DNA from: a virus
DNA: 43,194 nt
Virus record (IMG/VR): IMGVR_UViG_3300044641_002409
Location: 1 to 43,194 of that record
Direction: 5' to 3' (one strand)
This document shows, one piece after another, positions 1 to 7,945 of the stretch (within the stretch, counting starts at the first letter, position 1; every line of letters begins with the position of its first letter). Made by a program: the position numbers and the translations under genes. The notes beneath the pieces are model-generated. The model had not been told where the DNA came from. It ran no database searches and was given only the letters and a program-made list of their open reading frames with translations.

Positions 1-195
1 TATAATAGCATCATTAAAATTATTAGTGTTTGAATGATAAACATCATATCTACCATCTTCTGATATAACATGTAATGACCATGGAATTGAATAAGGGAAT
101 TCAATTGGATCTGAAATAAAATCAACTAATCCATCCCAATCTTTAACCGGGACACCATTTACTGTAGGAATGTAGGACGTTTTTTGCGTTTCCAT
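1..195 (-). CDS. Unknown phage protein, 3' end cut by the window
   Basis: The minus-strand frame opens with ATG at 195 (METQKTSYIPTVNGVPVKDW) and stays open for 65 codons to the window edge, so the C-terminus is missing. The visible part mixes charged and aromatic residues (WDGLVDF, IPWSLHVISEDGRYDVYHS) without a signal peptide or membrane segment. I do not recognise the family. It lies 5 bp downstream of the next minus-strand gene and is probably the distal member of the same virion-gene operon. Confidence 0.55.
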   Translation of the reverse strand, partial: METQKTSYIPTVNGVPVKDWDGLVDFISDPIEFPYSIPWSLHVISEDGRYDVYHSNTNNFNDAII

Positions 196-200
196 ATCTT

Positions 201-461
201 TTACTTTTTTGTACTTTTTCCGTTAGCTCCCTGTCTTGCTCTATTAGACGAAGCTCTTTCTTTAACAATTGTTCCCTTCTTTGTGTGGCTCATGTCCATT
301 CCGTCACCGTTTCCATACGTTCCGGCTTTACGATTGGCCTTATTGAGTTCAGCTCTTCGCTTAACTTCAGAAGGTTTTTTATTCAGCTTTTTCTGATACT
401 CCACATGCTTCTTACGAGCCTCTGGATTATCAGCATAATATTTTGCAGTCTTTCTTAGCAT
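201..461 (-). CDS. Small basic protein resembling the HNH-like structural proteins of marine phages
   Basis: An 86-residue, strongly basic protein. The middle and end follow a pattern I know from small arginine-rich phage proteins annotated as structural or HNH-like: R-R-A-E-L-N-K-A-N-R-K, then GNGDGMDMSHTKKG (residues about 50-63), then SSNRARQG. In those families the GDG...DxxHxxxG part resembles the core of an HNH fold, and the lone His here could be its remnant. Whether it is catalytic cannot be told; no second metal-binding His is obvious. Its ATG overlaps the stop region of the upstream 54-codon gene by 7 bp, so the two are probably translationally coupled. Confidence 0.7.
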   Translation of the reverse strand: MLRKTAKYYADNPEARKKHVEYQKKLNKKPSEVKRRAELNKANRKAGTYGNGDGMDMSHTKKGTIVKERASSNRARQGANGKSTKK

Positions 462-619
462 TTGCCAGTCTTGCAGAACATCATGTCTCTCTTACCGCCT
501 TTCATAGATCCGTACTCTTTCTTACGCTCTGCCATTGACTCTGACTTCTCATGTTTCATCATAGCGGCCTTGCTTGCGTACTTCTCTCCGGTCGATTTTT
601 CTGTCATCATTTTTTTCAT
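455..619 (-). CDS. Small lysine- and methionine-rich protein (54 aa)
   Basis: Minus-strand ORF from ATG at 619 (MKKMMTEKSTGEKYASKAAM) to TAA at 457-455, encoding 54 residues. The protein is highly charged, Met/Lys/Glu-rich and ends in two cysteines (MMFCKTGKC). Similar tiny basic proteins sit among virion genes in many phages, but I cannot name a family. It overlaps the start of the downstream 86-residue gene by 7 bp and is separated by 20 bp from the tail-fibre-like gene upstream. A weaker alternative start is the internal ATG at 610. Confidence 0.55.
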   Translation of the reverse strand: MKKMMTEKSTGEKYASKAAMMKHEKSESMAERKKEYGSMKGGKRDMMFCKTGKC

Positions 620-639
620 AATGCAAAGATAATTAATTT

Positions 640-1977
640 TTATGTATTGTATGCAGCTATCTGATCGCCTGTACTTTCAATGCTTGCAGGATTTAATGGT
701 ATTCTGTCGGTTGATGTTTTGATAGCAGTAGAATTTATCGTTGTATCATCTGATGTAATGTTTTTAGCAGATGTCAACTCCCTTGTTGAATATGACCATA
801 CATCTCCAGCAGTTAATCCTGATGTTGTTTGACTTGTGTAAAAATTTGTTGTTCCTGAAATTGTCTTAGGTAATACAAGTCTTACATTATCGTTGTCATT
901 TACATTTAACTTAAATATCCCACCAACACCTAACATTGTACCCGTACTTACTATTGTTCCTTTATATACATTTACTGGCAATGATAAAGATGTTGATGAA
1001 CTAATATAAATTGCAGGATTATTTCCTGTTGCCTTTATTACATTATTTGTATTTGATGTAGCACCTAAAGAAATATTAAAAGTTCCAACAGTGTTATTAA
1101 CCAATATTCCCGCCGCAGAGTTTCCAATTCCTGAGCCTGCTCCTGTTCCTGCTTCTACTATTACATTTAAAACATCTGAACTTATTTGCCCAATACTTAT
1201 ATTCATTGAATTTGAATTTCCGTGCCAAAAACCATAACAGTTAGAAGCACCGCCACCCATAAATTTAATTTGTTTTGATGCATCTGAATCATTATGTATT
1301 GTTACAGTATGTGCAGTGTTTGTATTGGCAAATAAACCATAAGCAGATGTAACATTTCCACCTCTAAATTCTATATATCCTAACCCTTGAAATGTAGTAG
1401 CGGTTGCAGCAGTTATTGAATAACCAAACGATGCACTTGTTGAATCCGAACCTTGAAATCTACAATTATTAGTACCATTTATTGTAACAGTTTGAGCAAC
1501 TGATTGAGAAAACCCATGTGAATTTGCTGCGCCAGCACCACCTTTTACTCTTACATTATTAAAGTTTAATGTTACTGGTGTAGTTGCTCCTGCGTTATCC
1601 ATTAATAAAGAAGAACCTGCTAAACAATTAGAACCATCTCCTGTAGTATCTGCATTTCCATTAGATGCCAATGTTAATGTTCTTCCTGTTGTATTAAATG
1701 ATAATTTACCTCCTGCACTTACTCCAGTAACTGAAGTCATTACTCCTGCCTTATTATATGTAGTAGTATTTCTTATTGTATTTGCAGAAAGATTTATATC
1801 TACTGATAATGATATTCCATTTAAAAATATATCATCTGATGTAGTTGGATATTGTGGATATAATGTTCCTGAAACTGTTGCTGGAGTGGTTGTCCAAGTA
1901 GTTCCATCATCTATTGAAACCTGCCACGTTGTTCCACTTACTGTTAGTGTTGCTCCTGTTGGTTTATATAATGCCAT
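640..1977 (-). CDS. Tail-fibre or receptor-binding-like beta-rich protein
   Basis: 445 residues, rich in Ser, Thr, Asn and Gly, with short repeated strand-turn units (TVTINGTNNCRFQGS, NTAHTVTIHNDSDAS, VGTFNISLGATSNTNN) typical of a right-handed parallel beta-helix such as phage fibres and tailspikes use. The N-terminus (TWQVSIDDGTTWTTTP) repeats a Trp-Thr motif and may be an attachment module. The C-terminus is polar and non-repetitive (STDRIPLNPASIESTGDQIA). No signal peptide or catalytic triad is visible. It is the downstream member of six co-oriented surface-protein genes, so host recognition is the best inference. It overlaps the next gene by 14 bp. Confidence 0.7.
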   Translation of the reverse strand: MALYKPTGATLTVSGTTWQVSIDDGTTWTTTPATVSGTLYPQYPTTSDDIFLNGISLSVDINLSANTIRNTTTYNKAGVMTSVTGVSAGGKLSFNTTGRTLTLASNGNADTTGDGSNCLAGSSLLMDNAGATTPVTLNFNNVRVKGGAGAANSHGFSQSVAQTVTINGTNNCRFQGSDSTSASFGYSITAATATTFQGLGYIEFRGGNVTSAYGLFANTNTAHTVTIHNDSDASKQIKFMGGGASNCYGFWHGNSNSMNISIGQISSDVLNVIVEAGTGAGSGIGNSAAGILVNNTVGTFNISLGATSNTNNVIKATGNNPAIYISSSTSLSLPVNVYKGTIVSTGTMLGVGGIFKLNVNDNDNVRLVLPKTISGTTNFYTSQTTSGLTAGDVWSYSTRELTSAKNITSDDTTINSTAIKTSTDRIPLNPASIESTGDQIAAYNT

Positions 1978-2170
1978 TTGAATATTTATTAATTAATTTA
2001 TTTTCTTCTTCTATGCATTGTTCAATAGTTAAATTATATACAGTATATGATTCTACTTCTTGTGAAGTATTATTTTCAAATAATATTACTACACAATGAA
2101 TATTATATCCATTGTCTAAACCTGAACAATCATAGTTAATTGCAAATGAAAATCTATATATTTTATCCAT
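1964..2170 (-). CDS. Small unknown protein between fibre genes (68 aa)
   Basis: 68 residues beginning MDKIYRFSFAINYDCSGLDN. Two Cys-containing segments, alternating hydrophobic and polar residues (IHCVVILFENN) and an acidic helix (IEQCIEEENKLINKY) suggest a small alpha/beta fold. I do not recognise it. The gene overlaps the start of the downstream fibre gene by 14 bp and follows the upstream 97-codon gene by 11 bp, so it is probably a real operon member rather than a chance ORF. Confidence 0.5.
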   Translation of the reverse strand: MDKIYRFSFAINYDCSGLDNGYNIHCVVILFENNTSQEVESYTVYNLTIEQCIEEENKLINKYSNGII

Positions 2171-2181
2171 ATCTTAATTTA

Positions 2182-2475
2182 TTAATAAGGCCATGTAGTG
2201 CCTGTTGTTTTTGTTTTCGTTGTAGTTCCATCAGCCGCTACAGTTATAGCTGTTACAGTCCATACTGATGCGCTTGTTGAGCTTCCTTGTGGTGCGTATC
2301 CTAAGTAGTCAACATTTGTTGACGTATTATAGTAATGCCTCCTCATGCTATTAGGTTGAAAGTTATTATCAACATAAGCTTTAATAGCCTTCTGAGAAGG
2401 AACTACCAAATCACTATCCAAAGATAGTGTATTATCTGTATCAATAGGAACTCCTTTAGTACTGCCCTGTGCCAT
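2182..2475 (-). CDS. Tail-fibre-associated protein with SQKAxKAYVD motif
   Basis: 97 residues. Residues 5-35 match a segment common in phage tail fibres: a run ending LVVPSQKAIKAYVDNN, usually found before a fibre's distal domain. The remainder is Thr/Ser-rich (SASVWTVTAITVAADG) and ends at TWPY. It is short for a complete fibre, so it may be a separate tip or adaptor subunit, or one part of a split fibre. Its first five residues, MAQGS, are the same as those of the next gene upstream (start 3735), hinting at a shared assembly tag or duplication of the 5' end. Confidence 0.7.
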   Translation of the reverse strand: MAQGSTKGVPIDTDNTLSLDSDLVVPSQKAIKAYVDNNFQPNSMRRHYYNTSTNVDYLGYAPQGSSTSASVWTVTAITVAADGTTTKTKTTGTTWPY

Positions 2476-2487
2476 TTTTTGTTTTTA

Positions 2488-3735
2488 TTATCTACTTATT
2501 TCTTCCCAATCTAATGATGCAACAATTGTATCACTAGCACTATCAGAAGCAATTATAAGTGTAAGTTCATAAGGTGTTGCTGTTAATCCATTTCTTTCCA
2601 ACTGAAACTTAAACAATGCTTCTTTTAAAATATCTACTTGACCTGCTCCCTGATTTGTAGCATTAAAAAATCCACTAGCAAGTATTCTTCCACCTGTAGT
2701 AGAGAAAGAAGTTCCTGTTATATTATATTCTACACAAGAATTTGTTCCTGCACTAGTCCAAGTTCCTCCTGTAGTGGTACCTGTTGATACCACCTGCCAA
2801 TTATAATTACCTGTAGTAATTGGCATTGCAGAAAGAGCAGTGAGAATAACTATACCATCTAATCTAGCTGTCTTTAAACGTAAACTCACTATGGGATAGA
2901 ATGTTCCTGCAGTTCCTAATGTTCTTGGAGAATTAACAGGGATACCTATAGCTTGTTGCAATCCTGTAAGCTCATACCCTCCTTCAGATAGAACAGTTGA
3001 ACATATTTGTTTTAATGTACTAGCTCCACTTGTAGCACTTGTATTGGTTATCTCATATCTAAGCGGTAATGAAGCAGTTGTAATATAAGTAGATGAAATT
3101 AAGTTAGCATGATTAAACTTATGACACACATAAAAATTTCCATCTATAACAAATCCCATTCTAACTGTTCCTACTCCTAACCACTCTAAATCCATAAATA
3201 AGATCTGAGCCTTTGTTAAATCAAGTGTGACTCCACTAGCACCTGTTCCATCTAATTTATCTACATTCCAACTTGATTGATTAATAATATTTTCTACTAA
3301 TGAACCAGATACAGAAGTTCTTTCAACAAAACTTACTGTGCTGTTATTTTGTTGTAGGTAATATCCATTTGCTGCTCCATAATAACCTACTCTTTGTCTA
3401 AGTCCTGTCTTAGCAGCATTCATTACAAATGTGTTTAGAACAAGAAGACTTTTACCAGGCTGATATGAAAATACTTTAGTGGTTTCTCTAACCACCTCAG
3501 AACCTGATGCTGCTGTTACAGCTAAATCTATTAATCCTTGAGCAGCATTAAATGTAGCAGCTCCACTTGTTGCGGTACTTGTTGACCATAATCCATTATC
3601 TGCATATCTATGACTTGAATCAAATAAAGTAAATGGGTTACTAACTCTAAGTCTACCAAATGCATCTATGTTAGGAGTATTTGCAAATGAAACCTCACTA
3701 CTGAATAAATTATATGCTGAACTTCCTTGTGCCAT
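2488..3735 (-). CDS. Virion structural protein (fibre or head-decoration type)
   Basis: 415 residues. The N-terminus includes DAFGRLRVSNPFTLFDSSHR (residues about 25-44), a signature I associate with large virion structural proteins of marine and environmental phages. The rest is beta-rich with few charges, includes a Trp-rich strand (LFMDLEWLGVGTVRMGFVID) typical of jelly-roll or lectin-like domains, and ends DTIVASLDWEEISR. No enzymatic motif is seen. It starts with MAQGS like its downstream neighbour and sits 2 bp from the next gene. Function as a surface or tail-tip protein is inferred from family resemblance and context. Confidence 0.7.
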   Translation of the reverse strand: MAQGSSAYNLFSSEVSFANTPNIDAFGRLRVSNPFTLFDSSHRYADNGLWSTSTATSGAATFNAAQGLIDLAVTAASGSEVVRETTKVFSYQPGKSLLVLNTFVMNAAKTGLRQRVGYYGAANGYYLQQNNSTVSFVERTSVSGSLVENIINQSSWNVDKLDGTGASGVTLDLTKAQILFMDLEWLGVGTVRMGFVIDGNFYVCHKFNHANLISSTYITTASLPLRYEITNTSATSGASTLKQICSTVLSEGGYELTGLQQAIGIPVNSPRTLGTAGTFYPIVSLRLKTARLDGIVILTALSAMPITTGNYNWQVVSTGTTTGGTWTSAGTNSCVEYNITGTSFSTTGGRILASGFFNATNQGAGQVDILKEALFKFQLERNGLTATPYELTLIIASDSASDTIVASLDWEEISR

Positions 3736-3737
3736 TA

Positions 3738-4064
3738 TTATGATATTTCTGTTCCGTAAATTTGAAAACTAAGACTAGCATTACCTGCATATGCCCTTAC
3801 AACATCTGTTGTAGCTAATGTTACACCTACCGTTGCTACAAACGTATCGTTTCCAGCAATAGTAACATCGTAATAGATGTAGTCCTTATTACCTGTAGCT
3901 GCTCCAGCTGCTGAGACAGATACCCTGAACGTTGTTGCAACACTACCACGATTACACACAACTATCGAGCTACATACTGTAGATGTTGATGATGGTACAG
4001 TGTATAGATCTGTCTCCGTTGTTGCCGATGTGGCTAACTGCCCTAATATTTTATATACGTTCAT
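3738..4064 (-). CDS. Small beta-sandwich virion protein (108 aa)
   Basis: 108 residues. The pattern DLYTVPSSTSTVCSSIVVCN, then FRVSVSAAG..., then DTFVATVGVTLATTDVVRAY, and the close SFQIYGTEIS is that of a small all-beta virion protein seen in tail-fibre clusters of many phages, in which the chain describes alternating strands of one sandwich. It is complete, with a plausible ATG at 4064. It lies between two fibre-type genes and probably contributes an accessory subunit to the same structure. Confidence 0.65.
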   Translation of the reverse strand: MNVYKILGQLATSATTETDLYTVPSSTSTVCSSIVVCNRGSVATTFRVSVSAAGAATGNKDYIYYDVTIAGNDTFVATVGVTLATTDVVRAYAGNASLSFQIYGTEIS

Positions 4065-4104
4065 TTTTTTCTAACTTTTTACTTAAATTGTAGTTTTTGC
4101 CATT

Positions 4105-4617
4105 TTATGCTCCCATTAAAAGAAAAGTCTGTTCATATCCTCCAGTGCCTCCACCTCCACCAGTAGAGTTAATTGTTACAACTCCGGTCCCACCAATAGG
4201 GCTTATGGTTACATTTGTTCCTGCAACTATCTGGCTTACACCACTACTACCTCCACCAGATACAGATAGAAGCCTCCATCCATACTCACGAGACCACATT
4301 AGCGTATCCCCAGATGTAACTGCATAACTAACAAGAACATACTTTGAACCACTTACATCCTTACGAACCGTAACTGTTGCTGTTGCTGAATTTGCATTGT
4401 ATATGTTAATGCTTGTAACCTGACGTGTAGTACTTGCTGAAGGTGCAGCAACAATAGTCACAGCAGTTGTATTATTCGTATTTCCAGCACCACCAGTCTG
4501 AGGAAGAGTCATACCGGCTGACGTTATGTCCTGCCAGCTGACGTTCCACTGAAGCTGCGTAGATGCAGATCCTGCGAGAAGTATTTCTAATTTATCTGTC
4601 GTTGCGTTTAAATACAT
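4105..4617 (-). CDS. Tail-fibre-like protein with Gly/Thr-rich C-terminus
   Basis: 170 residues. The N-terminal half has strands ending in LQWNVSWQDITSAGMTLPQ. A middle segment (QVTSINIYNANSATATVTVR) is similar in design to the 108-residue protein downstream, and GDTLMWSREYGWRLLSVSGG precedes a glycine-rich linker (TGGGGGTGG) and a hydrophobic tip. The segment SQIVAGTNVTISPIGGTGVV is typical of collar or fibre shaft repeats in phages. It starts one base after the upstream gene's stop, so translation is probably coupled. Confidence 0.65.
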   Translation of the reverse strand: MYLNATTDKLEILLAGSASTQLQWNVSWQDITSAGMTLPQTGGAGNTNNTTAVTIVAAPSASTTRQVTSINIYNANSATATVTVRKDVSGSKYVLVSYAVTSGDTLMWSREYGWRLLSVSGGGSSGVSQIVAGTNVTISPIGGTGVVTINSTGGGGGTGGYEQTFLLMGA

Positions 4618-4618
4618 C

Positions 4619-5113
4619 CTAGTATGCTGCTATATATGCCATTACTTTTTTAACATCTGTTGCTCCAATATCATCTGTTGTAGCCAATGTATAAGCTCCT
4701 GCTGACTTATTAGGAAGATTAAAAACTCTACTTCCTGCGCCTGTTAAAGTTTCAGATCTAATTTCCGACCATTGTCCTGGTGTTCCTTGAGAAATTCCAA
4801 ATCCTGTTGAACCTATATATGCTGAATTTAATCCATTATAAACTGATACGAAGCCATAATTTATTTCTGTTCCAACCCCCCCTATATCTACATAAATTGA
4901 ATTTGTAGTTATATTACCATTATCTGTTACACTTTGTAAATCTTGAGTGCCTGAACTTGATATAGTATGCCAAGTCCCATCTCCACGAAGATAGGTCGTA
5001 CTATCTGCCGTTCCAGATCCAAGATTGAATGTCGGAATCAAGTCCGTCTGCGAGAACGGGACTATCTTCTTGATCCCTTGGATCATCTTCAGGGGTCTCG
5101 GAAAAATACTCAT
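4619..5113 (-). CDS. Tail-fibre protein with LRGDGTW shaft motif
   Basis: 164 residues and the first gene of the leftward fibre operon. Residues about 32-54 (GSGTADSTTYLRGDGTWHTI) are the familiar TxYLRGDGTW repeat of phage tail fibres. Later segments (NLPNKSAGAYTLATTDDI) form a second fibre-type motif, usually found near trimeric fibre tips. The C-terminus (DVKKVMAYIAAY) is short and hydrophobic. A minus-strand TACCTTTG element ends 8 bp upstream of the ATG, so the gene probably has a nearly leaderless transcript. Confidence 0.75.
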   Translation of the reverse strand: MSIFPRPLKMIQGIKKIVPFSQTDLIPTFNLGSGTADSTTYLRGDGTWHTISSSGTQDLQSVTDNGNITTNSIYVDIGGVGTEINYGFVSVYNGLNSAYIGSTGFGISQGTPGQWSEIRSETLTGAGSRVFNLPNKSAGAYTLATTDDIGATDVKKVMAYIAAY

Positions 5114-5118
5114 ATCAC

Positions 5119-5149
5119 TTGCAAAGGTAATAATTTTAATCTATATTTG
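5119..5149 (+). promoter_or_regulatory. Rightward Bacteroidota-type promoter
   Basis: TTG at 5119-5121, a 20-bp spacer, then TATATTTG at 5142-5149 match the Bacteroidota -33/-7 layout. The ATG of the rightward gene at 5157 begins 7 bp after the -7 box, so the predicted mRNA would be leaderless or nearly so. Confidence 0.75.
5122..5129 (-). promoter_or_regulatory. Leftward Bacteroidota-type -7 element for the fibre operon
   Basis: Read on the minus strand this is TACCTTTG, an exact match to the Bacteroidota -7 consensus TAnnTTTG, ending 8 bp before the ATG at 5113. At the expected -33 position the minus strand reads TAG rather than TTG, so the upstream half is imperfect. It lies within the spacer of the rightward promoter at 5119-5149, so the two promoters overlap back to back and may compete. 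Confidence 0.55.
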
Positions 5150-5156
5150 CTAGCAT

Positions 5157-5732
5157 ATGGCAACAATAAGAGGAGCAAAGGTTATAGAGAAGAGATGCTA
5201 CGTTCGGAATAGAAAGAAGAAGTCAAAGAAGAAGAGAGAGATAGTGCATTTCAGGACCATGCCTAAGCACGACTTCATGAAGTACTACCGGGTGATACGG
5301 TACTGGGCCAAAAGGAAGTACGAACTAACGGAGGCTGAGCTCGAAATGATGTTCTTCCTATACTCAGAGGGCCTATTCACCATAACACAGCTCAAGGAGT
5401 ACCAGGAGCTTATGTCGTGGAACAAGGAGCGATTCCAACGCCTACAACGTGATGGATTCATACATGTATGGCGCAAGCGTGGTATCGGTGAGGTGAACCT
5501 ATACGAGCTAACCTACAAGGCAAAAAAGATGGTCGCTGCCATCTATAAAATGCTGAGTGGGGAAGAGCCTATGCCAACATCCCCACGCAGGAACCCAATA
5601 ATGAATAACACTAAAAATACACCGTACATGGATACGGTGTATCAGAAACAAATCCTACAAATGAATGAGGAGATCAAAGAACGATTGCAACGTCACGAAG
5701 AAGAATCATCCGATACGTCTGACCATCAATAG
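5157..5732 (+). CDS. Winged-helix (MarR-like) DNA-binding protein
   Basis: 191 residues. A lysine/arginine-rich N-terminus (residues 1-30) precedes a helical region with the order of a MarR-like winged helix: LTEAELEMMFFLYSEGLF (about 57-74), a second helix ending in FQRLQRDGFIHVWRKRG, a basic wing, and LYELTYKAKKMVAAIYKML. The C-terminal third is polar and probably disordered, with a final acidic helix. Similar proteins occur in Bacteroidota phages, where their role is unsettled; a regulator is the natural reading, a virion-associated role cannot be excluded. It is the only rightward gene in the first 11 kb and its last 59 bp overlap the 3' end of the groES-like gene tail to tail. Confidence 0.65.
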   Translation: MATIRGAKVIEKRCYVRNRKKKSKKKREIVHFRTMPKHDFMKYYRVIRYWAKRKYELTEAELEMMFFLYSEGLFTITQLKEYQELMSWNKERFQRLQRDGFIHVWRKRGIGEVNLYELTYKAKKMVAAIYKMLSGEEPMPTSPRRNPIMNNTKNTPYMDTVYQKQILQMNEEIKERLQRHEEESSDTSDHQ

Positions 5733-5934
5733 TCACAGTATGGCCCTGAGCCTTATCGTATACAACCTTATCGCCCTCTTTAATGCAGTCAACAGCCTCA
5801 CCGGGCATAACAACAATACCTTCCTGGTATCGTGCGTTTACAGCCTCGTTGTTAGATAGGATGAGTCCAGTCATAGACTGGACTTCGGACGCTACTAACT
5901 CACTAACTAATACATAGTTACTTAGTACTCTCAT
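5674..5934 (-). CDS. groES: GroES-like co-chaperonin
   Basis: 86 residues, a little shorter than the roughly 95 of bacterial GroES. The order of elements is right: NYVLVSEL (residues 6-13), a mobile-loop region with a hydrophobic tripeptide (GLIL, 23-26), YQEGIVVMPGEAV (36-48), the conserved IKEGDKVVYDKAQGH (51-65) and the closing strand YRMILLRDVAIVL. In the family this protein caps the GroEL cavity through the mobile-loop hydrophobic residues. It starts within the last 17 bp of the groEL gene, so the two are coupled, but the order (groEL first) is the reverse of the bacterial groESL operon. Its 3' end overlaps the rightward winged-helix gene. Confidence 0.88.
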   Translation of the reverse strand: MRVLSNYVLVSELVASEVQSMTGLILSNNEAVNARYQEGIVVMPGEAVDCIKEGDKVVYDKAQGHTVTIDGQTYRMILLRDVAIVL

Positions 5935-7492
5935 AGTCTCTAACGTTTGTTATAATTGCGTTTGTACTCAGGATAGTTGTTGCTACAGATACAGCGTTCT
6001 TCAGAACTGTACGTGTAACCTTAGTTGGATCGATAACACCCATCTTGAACATATCGCCATAGCGATCGTTCTTAACGTCATAACCGATCTTCTTATCCGT
6101 TAGATTAACGGATACCTCAACGACATCTTTTCCGGCATTCTCAAGAATTCTTTTGAATGGCTCAACAATGGCATAGTTCATAATAAATACAGCTGCGTTG
6201 TAGTCATCATCATCAGATATAGGGCATCCCCTCATGCTATTCATAAGTGCAATGCCTCCACCCGGTAGGACTCCCTCCTCAATGGCAGCCTTAACAGCTA
6301 ACACAGCGTCATCCGTTCTGTCCTTCAGCTCCTTCTGCTCGATGTCAGAGTTCGCTCCAACATAGATGACTCCTACACCACCAGAGATGTTAGCAATTCG
6401 CTCCTTCGTGAAGTTTATGTCATCCTCGTCAGTCTTGTCAGCAATGCTATCCTTAAGGTCGTTCAAATGCTTTGTAATGTCCTCGTTCTCCTCGTAGAAC
6501 GGTATAATGATAGTCTTGTCCTGTCCAACTATAACCTTAGATGCACGACCCAGTCCTGCCATTGTAACTGTTGCGATGTTATCACCGGCTGCACTGGAGT
6601 AGAAGTGTCCTCCAAGAGCGATAGCCAAATCAGTCATCAGCTCGTCCTGACGGTACCCCATGCTCGGAGGTATGATGTTGCATGCCTTGATGCGCCCCTC
6701 GTACACGTTCTTGTTCAACGTACCGATGGTAGCCAGGTTAAGCTGTCCTATGACAAGCAATGACTCTCCACGCTCAACGATAGGCTGTAAGATAGCCACC
6801 ATGTTGTCAAGGTTAGTGATCTCATTGTTAGTTATCAACACCCATGGGTTGTCCAGAACGCACTCGTTCTTCTTAACGTCATTCACAAAGAAGCGACTGC
6901 TGAACCCACGATCAACCTTGATACCCTTAACAACCTCTGCATATGTCTTCGTTGTCTTAGAGTTCTCCACAGTTACGTGAGATACCTCTGAGTAGGTGTC
7001 AGCGATAAGCTTCCCAAGCTTTGGATCGTTATTAGCAGAGATCGTTGCAACGTCTAACAGTCTCTTTCCACTCACATCTTTAGACATCTTCACAAGGTTC
7101 GCATCCATCTTGTCTGCAACCTCTCCAATATACCTCAAGACTTGAGTTTTGTTGCAATCATCTGTGATGTACACCTCAGCACCATCGATAATTGCCTCTG
7201 TTAGTACCACCGATGTTGTCGTTCCATCACCAGCCTGTACAGCTGTCTGTGATGCAGCCTGTCTGACAAGCTGTACGGCCAAGTTCTCAACCGGATCAAT
7301 CAGGTTGATACCCTTTGCTACCGTTACACCGTCCTTTGTTACTGTAATACCACCGATGTGGTGCTCTGACTCCATGAGAACCGTATTTCCCTTCGGTCCT
7401 AGCGTCGATCCAACTGCCTTGGAGATCGTCCGAATGCCAGTCTTCAATTTCTCCCGGCCTTCAGAGTCGAATAATAACTTTTTTACTATCAT
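5918..7492 (-). CDS. groEL: Phage GroEL-type chaperonin (HSP60)
   Basis: 524 residues, close to the full length of bacterial GroEL. The nucleotide-binding and catalytic signatures are intact: LGPKG (31-35), DGVTVAK (54-60, equivalent of Asp52), GDGTTT (88-93, equivalent of Asp87), DDAVLAVKAAIEEGVLPGGG (394-413, with the Asp398 equivalent) and a C-terminal equatorial helix before NAIITN. The apical domain (about 190-370) is diverged. The Gly-Gly-Met tail of bacterial GroEL is absent; the protein ends RDYESTK. It should therefore form an ATP-driven folding chamber working with the adjacent GroES-like protein. Position next to tail-fibre genes suggests phage structural proteins as clients, which is an inference. 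The start ATG at 7492 follows a hairpin-rich 100-bp spacer. Confidence 0.95.
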   Translation of the reverse strand: MIVKKLLFDSEGREKLKTGIRTISKAVGSTLGPKGNTVLMESEHHIGGITVTKDGVTVAKGINLIDPVENLAVQLVRQAASQTAVQAGDGTTTSVVLTEAIIDGAEVYITDDCNKTQVLRYIGEVADKMDANLVKMSKDVSGKRLLDVATISANNDPKLGKLIADTYSEVSHVTVENSKTTKTYAEVVKGIKVDRGFSSRFFVNDVKKNECVLDNPWVLITNNEITNLDNMVAILQPIVERGESLLVIGQLNLATIGTLNKNVYEGRIKACNIIPPSMGYRQDELMTDLAIALGGHFYSSAAGDNIATVTMAGLGRASKVIVGQDKTIIIPFYEENEDITKHLNDLKDSIADKTDEDDINFTKERIANISGGVGVIYVGANSDIEQKELKDRTDDAVLAVKAAIEEGVLPGGGIALMNSMRGCPISDDDDYNAAVFIMNYAIVEPFKRILENAGKDVVEVSVNLTDKKIGYDVKNDRYGDMFKMGVIDPTKVTRTVLKNAVSVATTILSTNAIITNVRDYESTK

Positions 7493-7573
7493 TTTATTTA
7501 ATTTTTATGCGAATATACACAAAAAATCACATTAGAACATGCATTATGATGCACTTTTGACTATTTTTTATGA

Positions 7574-7607
7574 AAAAAATATGAAAATCACACTTTAGTA
7601 TGATTTT
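7574..7607 (-). terminator. Weak hairpin terminator or operator upstream of groEL
   Basis: AAAATCA at 7584-7590 and TGATTTT at 7601-7607 form an inverted repeat that includes the stop codon of the gene at 7595. On the minus strand it is followed by CATATTTTTTT, so it can act as an intrinsic terminator; an operator role for groEL is equally possible. A second small palindrome, TGCAT-tatg-ATGCA, lies between it and groEL (about 7540-7553). Confidence 0.35.
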
Positions 7608-7945
7608 ATAAACAACTTATCGTACTCGCTGAGCACCTTGTTCGCATACTCAACTGGATCGTTATGCTTCACAGCGGTAGACTGAATTACTGCGTTACGC
7701 CATAGTTCTGACCTGTGCTTGTCTACTTCTGCCAACATTGCAGCCCTCTGCTCGGCATAATGATTGAAAAAGTCAACAAATCCTCCGTTATACACCTTCT
7801 CAACATTAAACCTGAACTCGTTGAAGTCCTTGGACTGTCTGTACGACTGAATGGCAGTCTGAAAGGACTCCAGTTCTCTGTCATTATCGCATATACTCGC
7901 AATGTATGAGCTGACCTCAGATATGACATATTCCTTGTTTATCAT
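7595..7945 (-). CDS. Unknown helical protein (116 aa)
   Basis: 116 residues, mostly amphipathic helices with many charges and several Tyr/Phe residues (DFNEFRFNVEKVYNGG, DFFNHYAEQRAAMLAEVDKH, ANKVLSEYDKLF). No cysteine pairs beyond a single Cys, no membrane segment and no motif that I recognise. Its ATG overlaps the TGA of the preceding 43-codon gene by 4 bp (ATGA), so translation is probably coupled. A weak hairpin follows immediately, before groEL. Confidence 0.6.
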   Translation of the reverse strand: MINKEYVISEVSSYIASICDNDRELESFQTAIQSYRQSKDFNEFRFNVEKVYNGGFVDFFNHYAEQRAAMLAEVDKHRSELWRNAVIQSTAVKHNDPVEYANKVLSEYDKLFIKSY

